Source: Angiostrongylus vasorum (Eukaryota > Nematoda > Chromadorea > Rhabditida > Metastrongylidae). From it: a DNA stretch of 64,000 bases. The position numbers were made by a program, and so were the translations under genes. The notes below the pieces were generated by a model that had not been told where the DNA came from, made no database searches, and saw only the letters and a program-made list of their open reading frames with translations. The stretch lies in contig JADANN010000369.1 of the NCBI GenBank assembly GCA_018806985.1, positions 124,001 to 188,000 on the forward strand, read 5' to 3'. Positions 24,158 to 35,060 of the stretch are shown one piece after another (position 1 is the first letter of the stretch; the number at the start of each line of letters is the position of its first letter).

Positions 24158-26062
24158 GCTTTTAAACATGAACGTTTTCTCAACTCTCAACCTCATTAAA
24201 TTTCACATCTTCAAGGTAAAAAGAAGCGCTTCAATGTTAACATTCATAGATATTTGTCCTGGTACCTAACAGCTTTCTTGCTTACGAATCCCAATATTCT
24301 TTCGAAGCTGTCTATCTGTTTTTGTCCCTCGTTCTTTCGTAGGCTTTATTTTGAAAAAGAAAAAACGCTAGTGAATAAACCTTTAATGATGCGAATCATT
24401 GTCGTCATCCTCATTTGTATGCTGTGCTGTGTCATCAGCATCAGCTCAGCCGGAGCACGTTGGCGATCGAAATTTGTCGTGATAAAACGCGAATACAAGG
24501 ATGGTATTGACAGGAATTCGGCTTCCGTAAGCATCATGAAGGAACTTGGTAGTCAAATGGATTCTGAAATAAGCGAGGATAAGATTCCCAAATTACACGT
24601 ATGTTATATTGCAATTTTTGAAAAAGTAGTTCTTGAATGAGCTGCCTTAAATGTGACACATCGCGTGGGGATGTTTTGGTCGGTAATTTTTTATTGTGTC
24701 CTACTGAAACCTTCTAAAATATTGTCCAATATAAAAGATTTCTAGTTCAGTTCTTTTTCAAGGAACACATCCAAGTGTGGACATTGAAAATTCGTCAGAA
24801 AAAAATATGGTTGATCGAAGTGAACAGCAACTCGTTTAGGACGACGGGTTCGGGGCGTACAAGGCCGAGACAAAGTTCACCATCGCAGGCGCAGACGGAG
24901 AATCTGTTCATACTCGTGCAGAAACGACGGTGAGTTCTTCAAATTGTTTTTGAGGTATAGAAGAACAACAATATCACGACCTTCAAAACAATTCCATTTT
25001 TTTAGTTTGAAATATATCGCTACACAACGTATCGTAGAGGATTTCGAACCCATCCAGAAACCAGAGGCGCAAGGGATGTCTCTTGATGAAAATGGATTAT
25101 CTGCAATTTCCATTGATGACGAAGCAAAAATTTCCGGACAACTTCAAGGAAAGTGAATATCTGAACTCACTGATCTTTCCGCTGAATGCAGAGCCGTTGT
25201 GTGCTAACAAATAGTTGAATTTCCTCGTTTCGAATTTTCATCCTTTAGGTTGCAGTGAAAATCACTATGTGGACAGTAAGAACTATTGCACAAATGGAAA
25301 ATTTGAACCGGGTTTGCCTGAGATTCGCAGCGAAGTGCTGCCTGCGTTCATAATGAGACCCTCGCATTCATACGCTTCTGTTCGCATCGATATGATAACA
25401 CGAGGGTCATCCACGGTAAAGGACACGAAGAGAAGAGATCGCGAAAACACTGCTGTCGTGCACCATTCTGTTATGTCATATACAAAATCTCCCAGGTCAC
25501 GTGAGTAAGGAAAACTATGGTGACCACAGTTTTTTTGCGTAAAGCTGTTGTTTCTTTTGAAGAGGACAGCTTCTGCATCCTCCACTGCATCCATGTATAA
25601 CAGAAAAATAGGTGCCCTAACGAAAGAGATTTCTTCAGGGTGGAGGTGAGTGAATATTCCCAACAAGAACTAGTGACGACGAAATTATTTCGCAATATGT
25701 TATCACTAGCTATCCTGCAAGTGGATGTTCCCGTAGAATGGAGACCTCCGCAACGTCGCTGAAAAGCCCGCTTTACTTGAAACGGTGACAAAATCCAATG
25801 AAACTATCAAAACAAATGCGGGAAAAACTGCATTCGCGTGAGCTGAATCAATGAGGAGAACAATACGTATGCCGGCGCTTTTAATGAAAGTACCCTTCAC
25901 GACCGCGCGTAAGTCTCGAAACTTTTTTTACAGTTATTGTATAGGAGAAAGTCATCTAGATAGAAATACGCAAACGATTTACACAGCTTGTGTCATCTGG
26001 AACTAAATTTTAAAAATATCTTAAAAGCCAATACTGACTAAATCTCGGCAAAAAGTATCCTC
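24158..26062 (+). repeat. segmental duplication, unit 1
   Basis: Begins AGCTTTTAAACATGAACG and ends around CTCGGCAAAAAGTA. It matches 28507-30095 in the same orientation over most of its length, including the secreted-family exon 1 and the downstream CATTCATACGCTTC block. Unit 2 is shorter and more mutated. Confidence 0.75.
24386..25353 (+). CDS. small secreted protein, CWRSK family, copy 3 (probably decaying)
   Basis: Exon 1, 24386-24598 (71 codons), starts MMRIIVVILICMLCCVISIS, then ARWRSKFVVIKREYKDG, and ends at a GTATGT donor in phase 0. Exon 2, 24840-24929, follows TCGTTTAG and reads AYKAETKFTIAGADG. Candidate exon 3 starts at 25006 after TTTTTTTAG. Exon 4, 25249-25353, follows CCTTTAG (VAVKITMWTVRTIAQM, ending CCLRS). 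Exon 2 is two bases shorter than in copy 2, so exons 3 and 4 fit only if a frameshift is allowed. The TTTGCAG acceptor before ATG in copies 1 and 2 is altered to TTTAATG here. The Cys of the CWRSK motif is replaced by Ala (ARWRSK). Confidence 0.45.
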
Positions 26063-26084
26063 ACTGATTCTGTGTGCCCTTGCA

Positions 26085-26426
26085 AAAATTTCCACTTTTT
26101 TCGGAGTTTTGCTGGCTTGGCCATTGTGGTTTCTTGTAGTCCCGAGGTCAACCTTGCCAAGACCTGCCGAAGTCGTCACCACCACAGGCAGTCGCCACTC
26201 TTGTTGATCAGAAGGAGATTTGCCACCATGGGGCTACTTTGGTACCAGGACGGTCATGGATCTTGGTAGTGGTTTACTCTTAGCTGGGCTTCCTAATGGA
26301 AAAGCCGGACTCCCTTCTCAGAGTGGGAGACCCAGCCATGTGGTGAATTCACCTGCTGTACACCGAAGCCCGACACACAGGAACACCTCCCAGGCGCGAT
26401 GAGGCGGTAAACTGTTGGGAGGATAT
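26085..26426 (+). repeat. dispersed retroposon family D, copy 4 (5' truncated)
   Basis: Shares GTTTTGCTGGCTTGGCCATT, TTGATCAGAAGGAGATTTGC, CTTAGCTGGGCTTCCTAATG and GAGGCGGTAAACTGTTGGGA with the other copies. Confidence 0.7.
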
Positions 26427-26796
26427 GAAGTCACAGGATGTGAAAATAACAGCCACCTTCGAATTCAAGTTAGCATATCTCAGTTCTAGGTGAACTTTAT
26501 TAGTTGGAATAAATATTACCGGATTATGTAGATTTTCTCCTATAACGAACAAGTTCACCCGTCTCACAGTGATTAAGTTCTGGTTTTCCGTAGTCCACGA
26601 ATAGTAGTTGCTCGCGTCTATTGCCTCAAGTTTCGTATTTCGAACCCAAATGGAGCTGGACGAACGGAATTCTGTCCAGTAGCACGCGCATGCTATTCCG
26701 CACTACATCGTTGCTCTCCAATGGTGTCGGCTTTGTGTGGGAAATTTAAAAAACCTGAATTTCACTTTAAAGTTCTTCGAAGATTTAAATTTTGAG

Positions 26797-27175
26797 CAAA
26801 CTTGGTCAACTCTCATCACGAGCATGGTGCTAGTTCGATTCCGCTCCGGGCCAACCAAGCCTCTTATCCCTCCTGGGTCGGGAGAATTGGTGTCGGACTT
26901 CTCTGGGAAAAAAGTCACTCTCTGCAATCCAATTGGGAACTCTCCAGCCCGGCTATCTCAGGACTCCAGGGAGAATTGCTTGACTATCATTCCACGCTAT
27001 CATTCCACGACATCCAAGTTGAAATGGAAAATCCTCAAATACAGCAACCCGAAACCACACGTAAAGTTGGAAGATCTTCGTGGACAATGGATGCGAGGAA
27101 ACGAATCGAATGTGAGAAGTGCTGGGATGCAGCATAATAGACGTGAAGACGGGTAAAATAAAATAAAATAAAAAA
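26797..27175 (+). repeat. SINE-B copy
   Basis: B-box-like GTTCGATTCCGCTCC, then TCTCTGCAATCCAATTGGGA, GATGCGAGGAAACGAATC and the tail TAAAATAAAATAAAAAAAC. It contains a private 14-bp tandem duplication, CTATCATTCCACG repeated, near 26986-27010. The A-box end is poorly preserved. Confidence 0.75.
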
Positions 27176-27853
27176 ACAAGCTTGAAGGCAAAGCATTTCA
27201 CGAATTCATGCACGTCATGAAGGCGATGAAGCATCGTCTCCTCCAGAAATCTGTGAAGTACTGGACTCACCCGCCACTCCGTTTCGATTCAGATTCCATC
27301 TGTTGTCGAAAAACCAGCTTCATGGCGAATGTGTTAGTCACAGGTGCCTTATTTCAGGGATAGGTAGCGTGAAAAGGGCGGCGAAAATTCCGCGGGCGAT
27401 GAGGACTCTCAAACCGACGTAGGATAGATTGTGGCTATTTCCTAGTTCCGTATGAGACTTCTCGACAATCTCCTTGACGTTTACTGTCGCCACTCGTTTT
27501 TTTGCATACCAGCTTTCAAAGAGGAACAAAACAGAGTGGTTGTAAGAAAAAAGAGGACGAACAGGAGCCAAAAAAACGAGGAGGCGCTATGTCTAGATGA
27601 GCTCTATATGTTTTTGTCATATTACGAAATCTTTATACTTTAAGGCCAAAAAATTTTTATCAGCTGTGTTCTTAAAATACAAAAACCAATTAGGCCTCCC
27701 ATTCCACATCCTCGTCGATACAAACTTTATGAATTTTTGCTGTGGAAAATAGAATAGACTAATTTAAGGATTCCGGGACGGTCTCTACGCTCATAGTGAC
27801 GATTGTTAGAGTTTTCTATTGTTGAGGGTTCATCGTTGATGTTTTCTTTTCAG

Positions 27854-28103
27854 CAATTCCTTATGTAACGGACTGTGTTACGGGCGAACTCGAAAAAGCC
27901 GGTCGTCGGATCAAGATGGCGCTGAAAGGTGATAAAGGACATCAGATTCCAGCGTTTGAGGTGCGACGGTAAAGGGATATACACGGACGACTGTATCGTT
28001 CAACGGATTACTCAGGTAAGGACCGTTTCTGAATTCTTTGTGTTTCACTTTCTCCATTTAGTCTATTTGTTGCGCAAGTTTTTTCAATCCCATCGAAAGT
28101 TGA
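27854..28103 (+). CDS. thyroglobulin type-1 domain exons (one frame break)
   Basis: Exon 27854-28015 lies between a TTTTCAG acceptor and GTAAGG donor. It reads [20 protein letters not shown], then GHQIPAFE; after a one-base break it continues [18 protein letters not shown]. The order C...IPxxxCDxxGxYxxxxC is the thyroglobulin type-1 repeat (thyropin) signature. Removing one G of the pair at 27960-27961 restores the frame. The next exon, from 28062 after CCATTTAG, continues in phase as [13 protein letters not shown] and stops, near where the CWCV element would lie. Tg-1 domains often inhibit cysteine proteases. The first exon(s), with any signal peptide, were not found. Confidence 0.5.
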
Positions 28104-28154
28104 AGGCTTTCAGCGCAAAGCTCTTGGGAAGCAGTTAGGTCTCTAGAGAGTTTG

Positions 28155-28440
28155 AATTTGATAGAAAAGAAAGCTCTCGGCTTTGATCAATCCCTGAGGG
28201 GATGCGCCATGCGTTCGACTTTAGTTAAGCATTGCTTCGGAAGTGATTGAATGCATATCTGGTCTTTAGAATGACTCTCGGTGGCCTACCAATGTATCGA
28301 ACCAGTCTTCTACCCTCCCAAACAAGTCTGGTACCAATTTGCCGACTCGGAGATATGGAAGGCTTGGTGGGCCATGGGAGCGGAGATTGATTCCACGTGT
28401 GTGCGCAGTGGCGCCTCCAACCACTGCGCCACACGCTTTT
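28155..28440 (-). repeat. SINE-A, minus strand
   Basis: Reverse-strand copy: GTGTGGCGCAGTGGTTGGAG head and GGAATCAATCTCC in the B-box position (element orientation), then the usual body. Flanked by TGAATTTGA and TGAATTCGA, a possible 9-bp target duplication with one mismatch. Confidence 0.8.
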
Positions 28441-28506
28441 TTTGGGTGAATTCGACGTTCAGTGAAAATGTGGTTTTTAATGATTTCCCGCTCTACAATG
28501 TTTTTG

Positions 28507-30095
28507 TAGCTTTTAAACATGAACGTTTTCTCAACTCTCAAGCTCATTAACCTTCACATCTTCAAACTAAAAAGTGCTCGAATAGTTTCATTTGAAGATA
28601 ATGTCCTGCTACTAACACCTTTCTTGCTTACGAATCCCAACATTCCTTTGAAGCTGTGTCTGTCAGTCTTTGCCCTTTCGTTCTTTTGCAGGCTTTATTT
28701 TGAAAAGAAGAACGCTAGTGAATAAACCTTTACAGGTGCGAATCGTTGTCGTCATCCTCATTTGTATGCTGCACTGTGTCGTCAGCATCAGTTCGGGCGA
28801 AACATGTTGGCGATCGAAATTTGTCGTGATAAAACGCGAATACGAGAGTGGATTTTCTGACGAGGAAATGCTTTTCGCAGAGGTGGTGAAGAACATTTCT
28901 GCTCATTGCGATTATGAAATAGGCGAGAATATCATTCCGGCTAAACTGGGTATGTTATACAGTGATTTTTCAGAAAAGTAGTTCTTGAATGAGCTCCCTT
29001 AAATGAGACACATTGCGTGGAGAAGTTTTGATCGGCATTTTCTTTTTATTGAGTCTTACTGAAACCTTCTAAAGTATTGTCGAACACAAAAGAATTCGGA
29101 TTTCTCGGATTCGGATTCCTTTTCTAAAGAACACATCCAAGTATGGACAGGGGATATTGGTCAGAAAAAAATACATGATTGATCGATGTGAACAGCAATT
29201 CGTTTGGTACCACGCGTACATGTACTACTTCACCATTGCAAAGTTCATCATGCTAGGCGTGGGCGGAAAAATGGGTACATATTCCCTGCAAAAGTGAACG
29301 TGAGTTCTTATAATTGTTCTTTTTAGGGTGTGGAAGAACAATAGCATTACGACCTTTACAATTCCGTTTTTCTAGTTTCGCGGAACCAGGGACATTTTAG
29401 GTCATGTATATGTGACGATGTCTCTTGATGAAAATGGAATATCTGCAATTTCCAATGATTACTATACAGAATTACCGGACAATTGCAAGAAAGTGAATAC
29501 CTGAACTCGCGGACTCTCCAGTGTGTGAAGAACCGTCATGTGCTAAAAAATAGTTGAATTTCCTCATTTCGAATTTCCATCTTTCAAGTTGCATTGAAAA
29601 TCACTATGTGGAGAGGAAGAAATATTGCACAAATGAAAGATGTGATTGGAGTTGCTTGAGATTTGCATTGAAGTACCACTTGCGTCCATAATCAGACCCT
29701 CGCATTCATACGCTTCGGATCGCTTCGATACGATAACATGATGGTCATCCACAATTGAGGACACAGTGGGATGAGATCGACGATGTAACCATACCTATGT
29801 CATTGCGAGGACTGTTCGATTTTACTACGCCGTATACAAAATTTCGCGGGAAAAAACCGCATTTGCACGAGCTGAAACAGTGATAAGAACAAAGCGTAGA
29901 CCGGCGCATTTGCTGAATGTGCCTTCCGAAACTCTTTCGAAACGAGCACACATAAGTCTTGAGACTTTTTAACGGTCACTGTATAGGAGGAAGTCGGCTA
30001 GGTGGAAACATGCAGACGATTTATAAAGCTTGTCTCACCTGGAATTAACTTTTAAAATATCCTAAAACCAATAGTGACTAAACCTCGGCAAAAAG
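28507..30095 (+). repeat. segmental duplication, unit 2
   Basis: Second copy of 24158-26062 in direct orientation, with several deletions. The SINE-A at 28155 lies just upstream of it. Confidence 0.75.
28736..29290 (+). pseudogene. small secreted protein, CWRSK family, copy 4 (dead)
   Basis: Exon-1-like frame 28736-28949 reads VRIVVVILICMLHCVVSISS, then ETCWRSKFVVIKREYESG. The start codon is GTG in place of ATG, although a TTTACAG acceptor is kept directly before it. The exon is one base longer than a multiple of three before the GTATGT donor. The exon 2 acceptor TTTAG is TTTGG near 29206 and its reading frame is lost. Together these make it a pseudogene. Confidence 0.65.
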
Positions 30096-30819
30096 TAATC
30101 AATACCTTGGATTACTACACGAGGTTGATAAAAAAGAATATGAAGGTATTTGTTATTTTTTTTCCGAGGTTTAATGAAAGTCGAACGCAAATGTGTTATG
30201 ACCACGCGCGTTGATTTGAGGATCTACGGTGTTGCACGTTTCGGGCGATGCATTTTGATTCCAATGCACGCGCTTTTTTTGTCCTTTTTGTCGAAATAGC
30301 TTTTTTGCCAGATTTTGCACTCAATCGATTGCTCGTCCAACACAGATTTCATGTCAGGGGCTGGCGAATGTCCTGTTATTCTCATAGCGCTGTACTAGCC
30401 AAAAGTGTTCTTGGCTACAGTCTCGCAGAGTTTGCTTGTCTGGCCAGATTCCACAGCGGATCTGTTGGTACCTAGAGAGTAAAATTTTCAGGTTTCAAAC
30501 AATTTATCGTCCACTAGTGGATGAGCCGTCAAGATGAAAATGACATCACTCGAAACGAGGACTTCTATACATGAGCTTATAGTATGCAGAAGAAACCCAA
30601 CTGTCCACACAGAACGCATTTATCAGTGGGGCAAACTACACCCTTGAGAAAATCCCAACTCGAGTTAGACTTTTTTATCAGCAACATTGCAAACGTTTAA
30701 ACATTTATTTTACATATAGTGACTTCAATGAAAGCTATATGGAGACATCTGTGATACGGAGAACGAGTAAGCGTGTGCAGAGGGCATGCTCATCTAAAAA
30801 ATGCGTAATCGAAACCCAT
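30096..30819. other. no gene recognised
   Basis: An open plus frame at 30248-30475 has no start context, leader or match. Nothing else supported. Confidence 0.3.
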
Positions 30820-31108
30820 TAAAGGACGATAGGATAAAGCGCTCGGCGATGATCAATCGCTGAGGGATGCGCCATGCATTCGACTTCATTAAGCATCGTT
30901 GGAGATGATTGAAGGCATATCTGGCCATCACAATAACTCGCGGTGGCCCACCGATATATCGAGCCACTGCTGCTATCCTCAAAGACAGGTGCGGTACCAA
31001 TTTGTTGACGCCGAAAAGGATGGAAGGCTTGGTGAGCCACATGCGCGGGGATCGATTCCGATGTTTGCATCGCAGGGCGCCTCCGACCACTGCTCCACAG
31101 ACGCCTTT
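30820..31108 (-). repeat. SINE-A with 11-bp target-site duplication
   Basis: Reverse-strand unit of about 289 bp flanked by perfect TCGAAACCCAT at 30809-30819 and 31109-31119. The B box is well kept (GGGATCGATTCC on the plus strand near 31057). It defines the element ends: 5' AAAGGCGTCTGTGGAGCAG, 3' near GCTTTATCCTATCGTCC. Confidence 0.88.
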
Positions 31109-31394
31109 TCGAAACCCATATTTTCATTATATATTGCCGATGTTGTAAACAGTCCCTCGAAAATATTCTTTACCCATGTTTCCTACAACATCTACAATTA
31201 GCAACTTCACAGTTGTCTGCAGAGGATTGCCCTCTCTTGCAAAAAATCTTCATTTAACACATAATAAATCCTTCTTGTGCTGGAATTTACAATACTAATT
31301 CGTAATGATCATGCATAGTTGGATATTTGAAGGGTCTTGCGTGGACTCCAGTACATTTCCATTCGTTTCTTCCCATCGCAATCGTCATCCATAG

Positions 31395-31698
31395 CCGCGG
31401 ACGGTTTGACAGGAACTGTTCTTCAATACGTATGTTCTTATCCCAACCGAGTGACTTTTACATTATCCACTGCAATAGGGGCACTAAACGGCTCCAGCGA
31501 TATTGCGTCTGCCCGTGAAACTCCCTTTCTTATCGTTATAGTAAGAAGCCGATGGAAAAGCCATGTTTTTGCAATGTAGTTCCGATAACAATCAGACAGA
31601 TTTCTTATTCAGGACGGTCCTCTCGGTGGTCGACGCGCGCAGAGCAGGATTGCATTCGTTTCAACACTGTCAAACGCTCTTTTTCATAGCCTGCAAAG
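31395..31698 (+). CDS. unidentified protein, two internal exons
   Basis: Exon 31395-31540 (after CATCCATAG, before GTAAGA) is 2+144 nt and reads ADGLTGTVLQYVCSYPNRVT, then STAIGALNGSSDIASARETP. Exon 31613-31698 (after CTTATTCAG, before GTTAGG) follows exactly in phase: DGPLGGRRAQSRIAFVSTLS, then NALFHSLQ. Amino-acid usage and clean splice sites argue for real coding sequence. The second exon stays open beyond the donor to 31760, so the 3' boundary is uncertain. I do not recognise the family and did not find flanking exons. Confidence 0.45.
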
Positions 31699-32099
31699 GT
31701 TAGGATTAGGAGCAGGTGGTATTCCTCGACAAGCATCAATGACCCTTGACACAGTTGGGATGTAGTCCATGTAGGAAAATCCTTGTCTAAGTACTACTTG
31801 TGGCGCTTTATCCACTTTCCTTGTTCTGCGCGACAGGATAATTTCTTTTCGTGAAAAGCTTGTAGAGTACACCTAACACCTACAAAGATCCCTTCAATCA
31901 CTCTTCTTACTGTACGATGAGCGTGCGCGACTTCCTTCACTGGCCTAGGACTTCTTTCCCTTTTGAAAGTATACTCTCAAATAGCTTGGTGAGAAGTACA
32001 CATAAATTGTGGCTTCCTGCTCTAAGAACGTAGTAGGTGATTTTATCGGCATTATCAAGCCCTGGTAGCTCTGCCTTTTTTCGTGCCTCTCTATCGCAA

Positions 32100-32390
32100 G
32101 TTGAGGGACCGCGTGTGGAGCAGTGGTCGGAGGCGCCCTGCTATGCACATGAGATCGATCCCGGCGCCCCAGGCTTACCAACCCCTCTATCCTTCCAAGG
32201 TCGGCAAATTGGTATCAGGCGCGTGTCTGGGAGGACAATACTGGCTGAATACATCGATAGGCCACCGCAGAGTCACTGTAAAGCCCGGATATGCATTCAG
32301 CACGTCCAACGATGCTTAATGAAAGTCAGATATGCATGGTGCATCCCTCAAGGATTGATAAACGTCGAGAGGGTTCATCCTTTCTTTGTA
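32100..32390 (+). repeat. SINE-A copy
   Basis: GTGTGGAGCAGTGGTCGGAG head, GAGATCGATCCC B-box region, CCCGGATATGCATTCAG and GGTGCATCCCTCAAGG body. Confidence 0.8.
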
Positions 32391-33671
32391 GCAACTCAGA
32401 ACCTCCGACAAAGAATTCTAGGTGGTTCTTCTCGAGCCGCGGGTTTAGAATCTGGGACGGGGATTGCGGAACGGAAAAAGATTGGTGAAGTTTTGCGTGA
32501 TTCCACTTTCGTTCGTCAGTGCTGAGAGTGGGATATTGTACTCACACAAGTCCCGACGATAATTTTTCAGACTAGCTCTTTTCACTGCCGCTTCTAGCAG
32601 TTTCTTTTATCGGTACCGGTGCAGAATTTTTTTCTCAGTTCTTCTTCAACTGGGATTTGCTAGCTGGCTAAGCTATGTTCCGGTATGATCAAACTTCAGT
32701 TTCTTTTTTTCAGTGGCAATGGATATGCGATCTGATCCTCCTAGTTGACGAACTGAGGCGAATTCAGCACAGCTTTTCACCTTCGACAAGCAGCTCTGTC
32801 GTCTTTCCTTGGGTTTCCCTTAACCTGGCAGCCGTGTTTGATAGAATTTCGTTTAGGATGTTTTTTGTCATTTACGGCTAAACTTTTTCTCGTGGTCGAT
32901 AACACGAATTCCTTTCCAGCTTACAGCTCAATCAAATCTTCAGCGAAGAAGGCGGTGAGCAGAACCAGTAGAGAACGACAACTCTTCTGTTTGTCAAAAT
33001 ATGGTCGATCTCCGCGAGAGCCGCGCCGTTAGGAGACTCTCTTGTCCAGCCGCGGTTTTTCCTTCATCTTGAAAAAATGGGTTCACGTGGAAGAGACGCG
33101 CTGCAGACACCAGTTCTGCGACAAAGTACATTTATGAAATCAAAAAATATGGTCATTATCAGACCTCCTTACCTATACTCATATGACAATGTACAGTTGC
33201 AACGTGGAGCTAAAATTTCTTCCAGAAAAGCCTTACTTCTTGCATGTAAACTACTCATCACACGGCTACAGTGGCTAACATCAAAACGATCTAAAAGATG
33301 TTTCCTACATTACTACGCATGGCAAGCACTTGCCCAGCATATCTGGTAGCAAATTTCTAGTCACTCACCTTCATATAATAGCCAACGCAATACACTCTCC
33401 AGGTGTTAAGCTTGACCGTCATGTGAGAACAGATGTGTACACCCTAAACTGCTGTGAGTAAACTTGATATCCAGAAAAAGAGGAAAGAAAACATTCTGCG
33501 CAGGTACTAGTTTTTTCTAAATTGCTACCTCTCCCAGCCCTTCCGTTATGCCTAAGTATTCGTATTTTACCAGTTCATCAGCCATAAATAATTCTTAGAA
33601 TTCGGAAAGGTCTATGCATGCAAACAGAATGCTTCCACCATACCTTATTCGTTGTTATGAAAGAGTTAGTT
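32391..33671. other. weak exon candidates only
   Basis: A frame after TTTTTTTCAG at 32714 (WQWICDLILLVDELRRIQHS) and a short block after CCTTTCCAG near 32919 (AYSSIKSSAKKA, donor GTGAGC) might be exons. Their phases do not join the exons at 31.4-31.7 kb, so I do not call a gene. Confidence 0.25.
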
Positions 33672-34161
33672 TTAAAGTCTTATATCCTTGTTAGGAAGTG
33701 CTATAGGGAAAAATGTAAAATAAAACCATGTAGGGGGAAAAAAATACAATGGTATGCGAGGAGGAGGATACCCACCGGAAGCACATGAAGGACTAGGTCG
33801 TCCTTGATGTTCCTGGTGGACATCCAAACGACCCGGGCGTGGTGATATTGGAGTTTGCCGTTCATTTAGAAAGCTGGGAATTGGATGTGGTGCAAGAGGC
33901 GACCTCGAGGGCAATCCAGGTAGAAGAAAATTGCGTAGGACACCTAAGTACTTTATTATTATTAAATATAATATTAAATATTAAATACTTAATTGTTAGT
34001 GCGCATTTCCAATTACATCGAAGAACGCTTACTTATAATCACTCGGTGGATGTGGAGAAGAGGTATTTCCTTGTGATGACCCATCGCCACCAACGTCCTC
34101 TGCGTCACTGTGGATAAGAAAAAAGATTGAACAAGCTTCCGTAATCTTCATCCGCCGACAT
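33672..34161 (-). CDS. small proline-rich protein, two exons (minus)
   Basis: The ATG at 34161 lies 7 bases after a GAATTTTAG acceptor, suggesting trans-splicing. Exon 1 (34161-34033) reads MSADEDYGSLFNLF, then SDAEDVGGDGSSQGN and PHPPSDY, ending AA|GTAAGC. Exon 2 (33903-33672) starts in phase: SPLAPHPIPSFLNERQTPIS, later GRPSPSCASGGYPPPRIPLY. Exon 1 is continuous only if one T is dropped from the six-T run (plus strand A6 at 34119-34124). Otherwise a TTATCCACAG acceptor at that point would start a separate exon in the same phase. Low complexity, rich in Pro, Ser and Arg; no family recognised. The exon 2 acceptor (CCCTCGAG) is weak but gives the only consistent frame. Confidence 0.45.
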
Positions 34162-34834
34162 GATGCCACTAAAATTCAAACTATTGAACAATCGCAGGCG
34201 TCGTAGTAAGTTATAGTAAACGGAATGCTGCGATGAAACATAAGAAGCACTCAGAAACGGTTAGCATGCAAGAAAGCAGCGGAACACGGGAAAACAAGCG
34301 AAAACGGGTAGAAAATCATATCACAATCATATATCATACACCTTTGGATTCCCATTTCCGATTCTCGCTGGGAGCGCGACTTCTTGCAGTCTGTGGGCAT
34401 TCAAGTGTTTCTGCACTCCTCGTCTAATCGCAGTGATCGACTTTGATTTCCGCACTAAAATCATTCAAGAATAGCTAAGCTGTGTATGCAGTGCATGCGA
34501 GGTGGTCAAATGGTGAGCATCTTGAAACTTAATGTGTACACAAAGACATATGTATATATACATATATAAATATAGGTGGTCTTAAGAATATACATGCATA
34601 TATAATTACACAGACAAATAAAGTGACATACCGCTTGCTTGTTCTCTTGTGCACGAGGCTGGTAGTGGGGGCTCTCCTGTATCCATGCTGCTACAATTAA
34701 CCTGGTTATCGCACGGATTGAGCGGATATGTATTAATATTACTACCGTTGAAATAATAGGGCACAGTTTCTTCTATAAATCTGTTAAGGTCCTAACTACT
34801 GAAGGACACTAAAGATTGAGAATTACCGAAACTT
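34162..34834. other. no gene recognised; TA-rich tract
   Basis: Contains an imperfect TATATA/CATATA run near 34548-34605. No exon supported. Confidence 0.35.
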
Positions 34835-35060
34835 GGTGAGGAACTGGCATCGCACGCAGTGTGAAGCATTATTTCTGAAGAGCAATTCGTCGTCTTTAAA
34901 TTTCCAGTCGCGGTGATGACTTTCAGGTAATGTGTGGAGATGGAGGATATGATGTTAAAACAACAGAGTAAACATCGTAATATTCTTTGCGTAACTTATA
35001 CAACTTCATAGAATGCTGACAGCACTGTGCGAGACGGTGGACGAGTTTTCTTTCAACGTA
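34835..35060 (+). repeat. segment paralogous to 60065-60260
   Basis: GAACTGGCATCGCACGCAGT matches GAACTGGCAACGCATGCAGT at 60068. AAACATCGTAATATTCTTTG matches AAACATCGTGATATTCCTTG at 60187, in the same order and orientation. On the minus strand the second block reads KLYKLRKEYYDVY versus KLCEFCKEYHDVY, so it may be an old exon pair. Confidence 0.45.

Noticed and set aside
33077..33349. 90-codon plus frame
   Set aside because: ATG present but composition and context give no support, and no splice or expression signal can be read.
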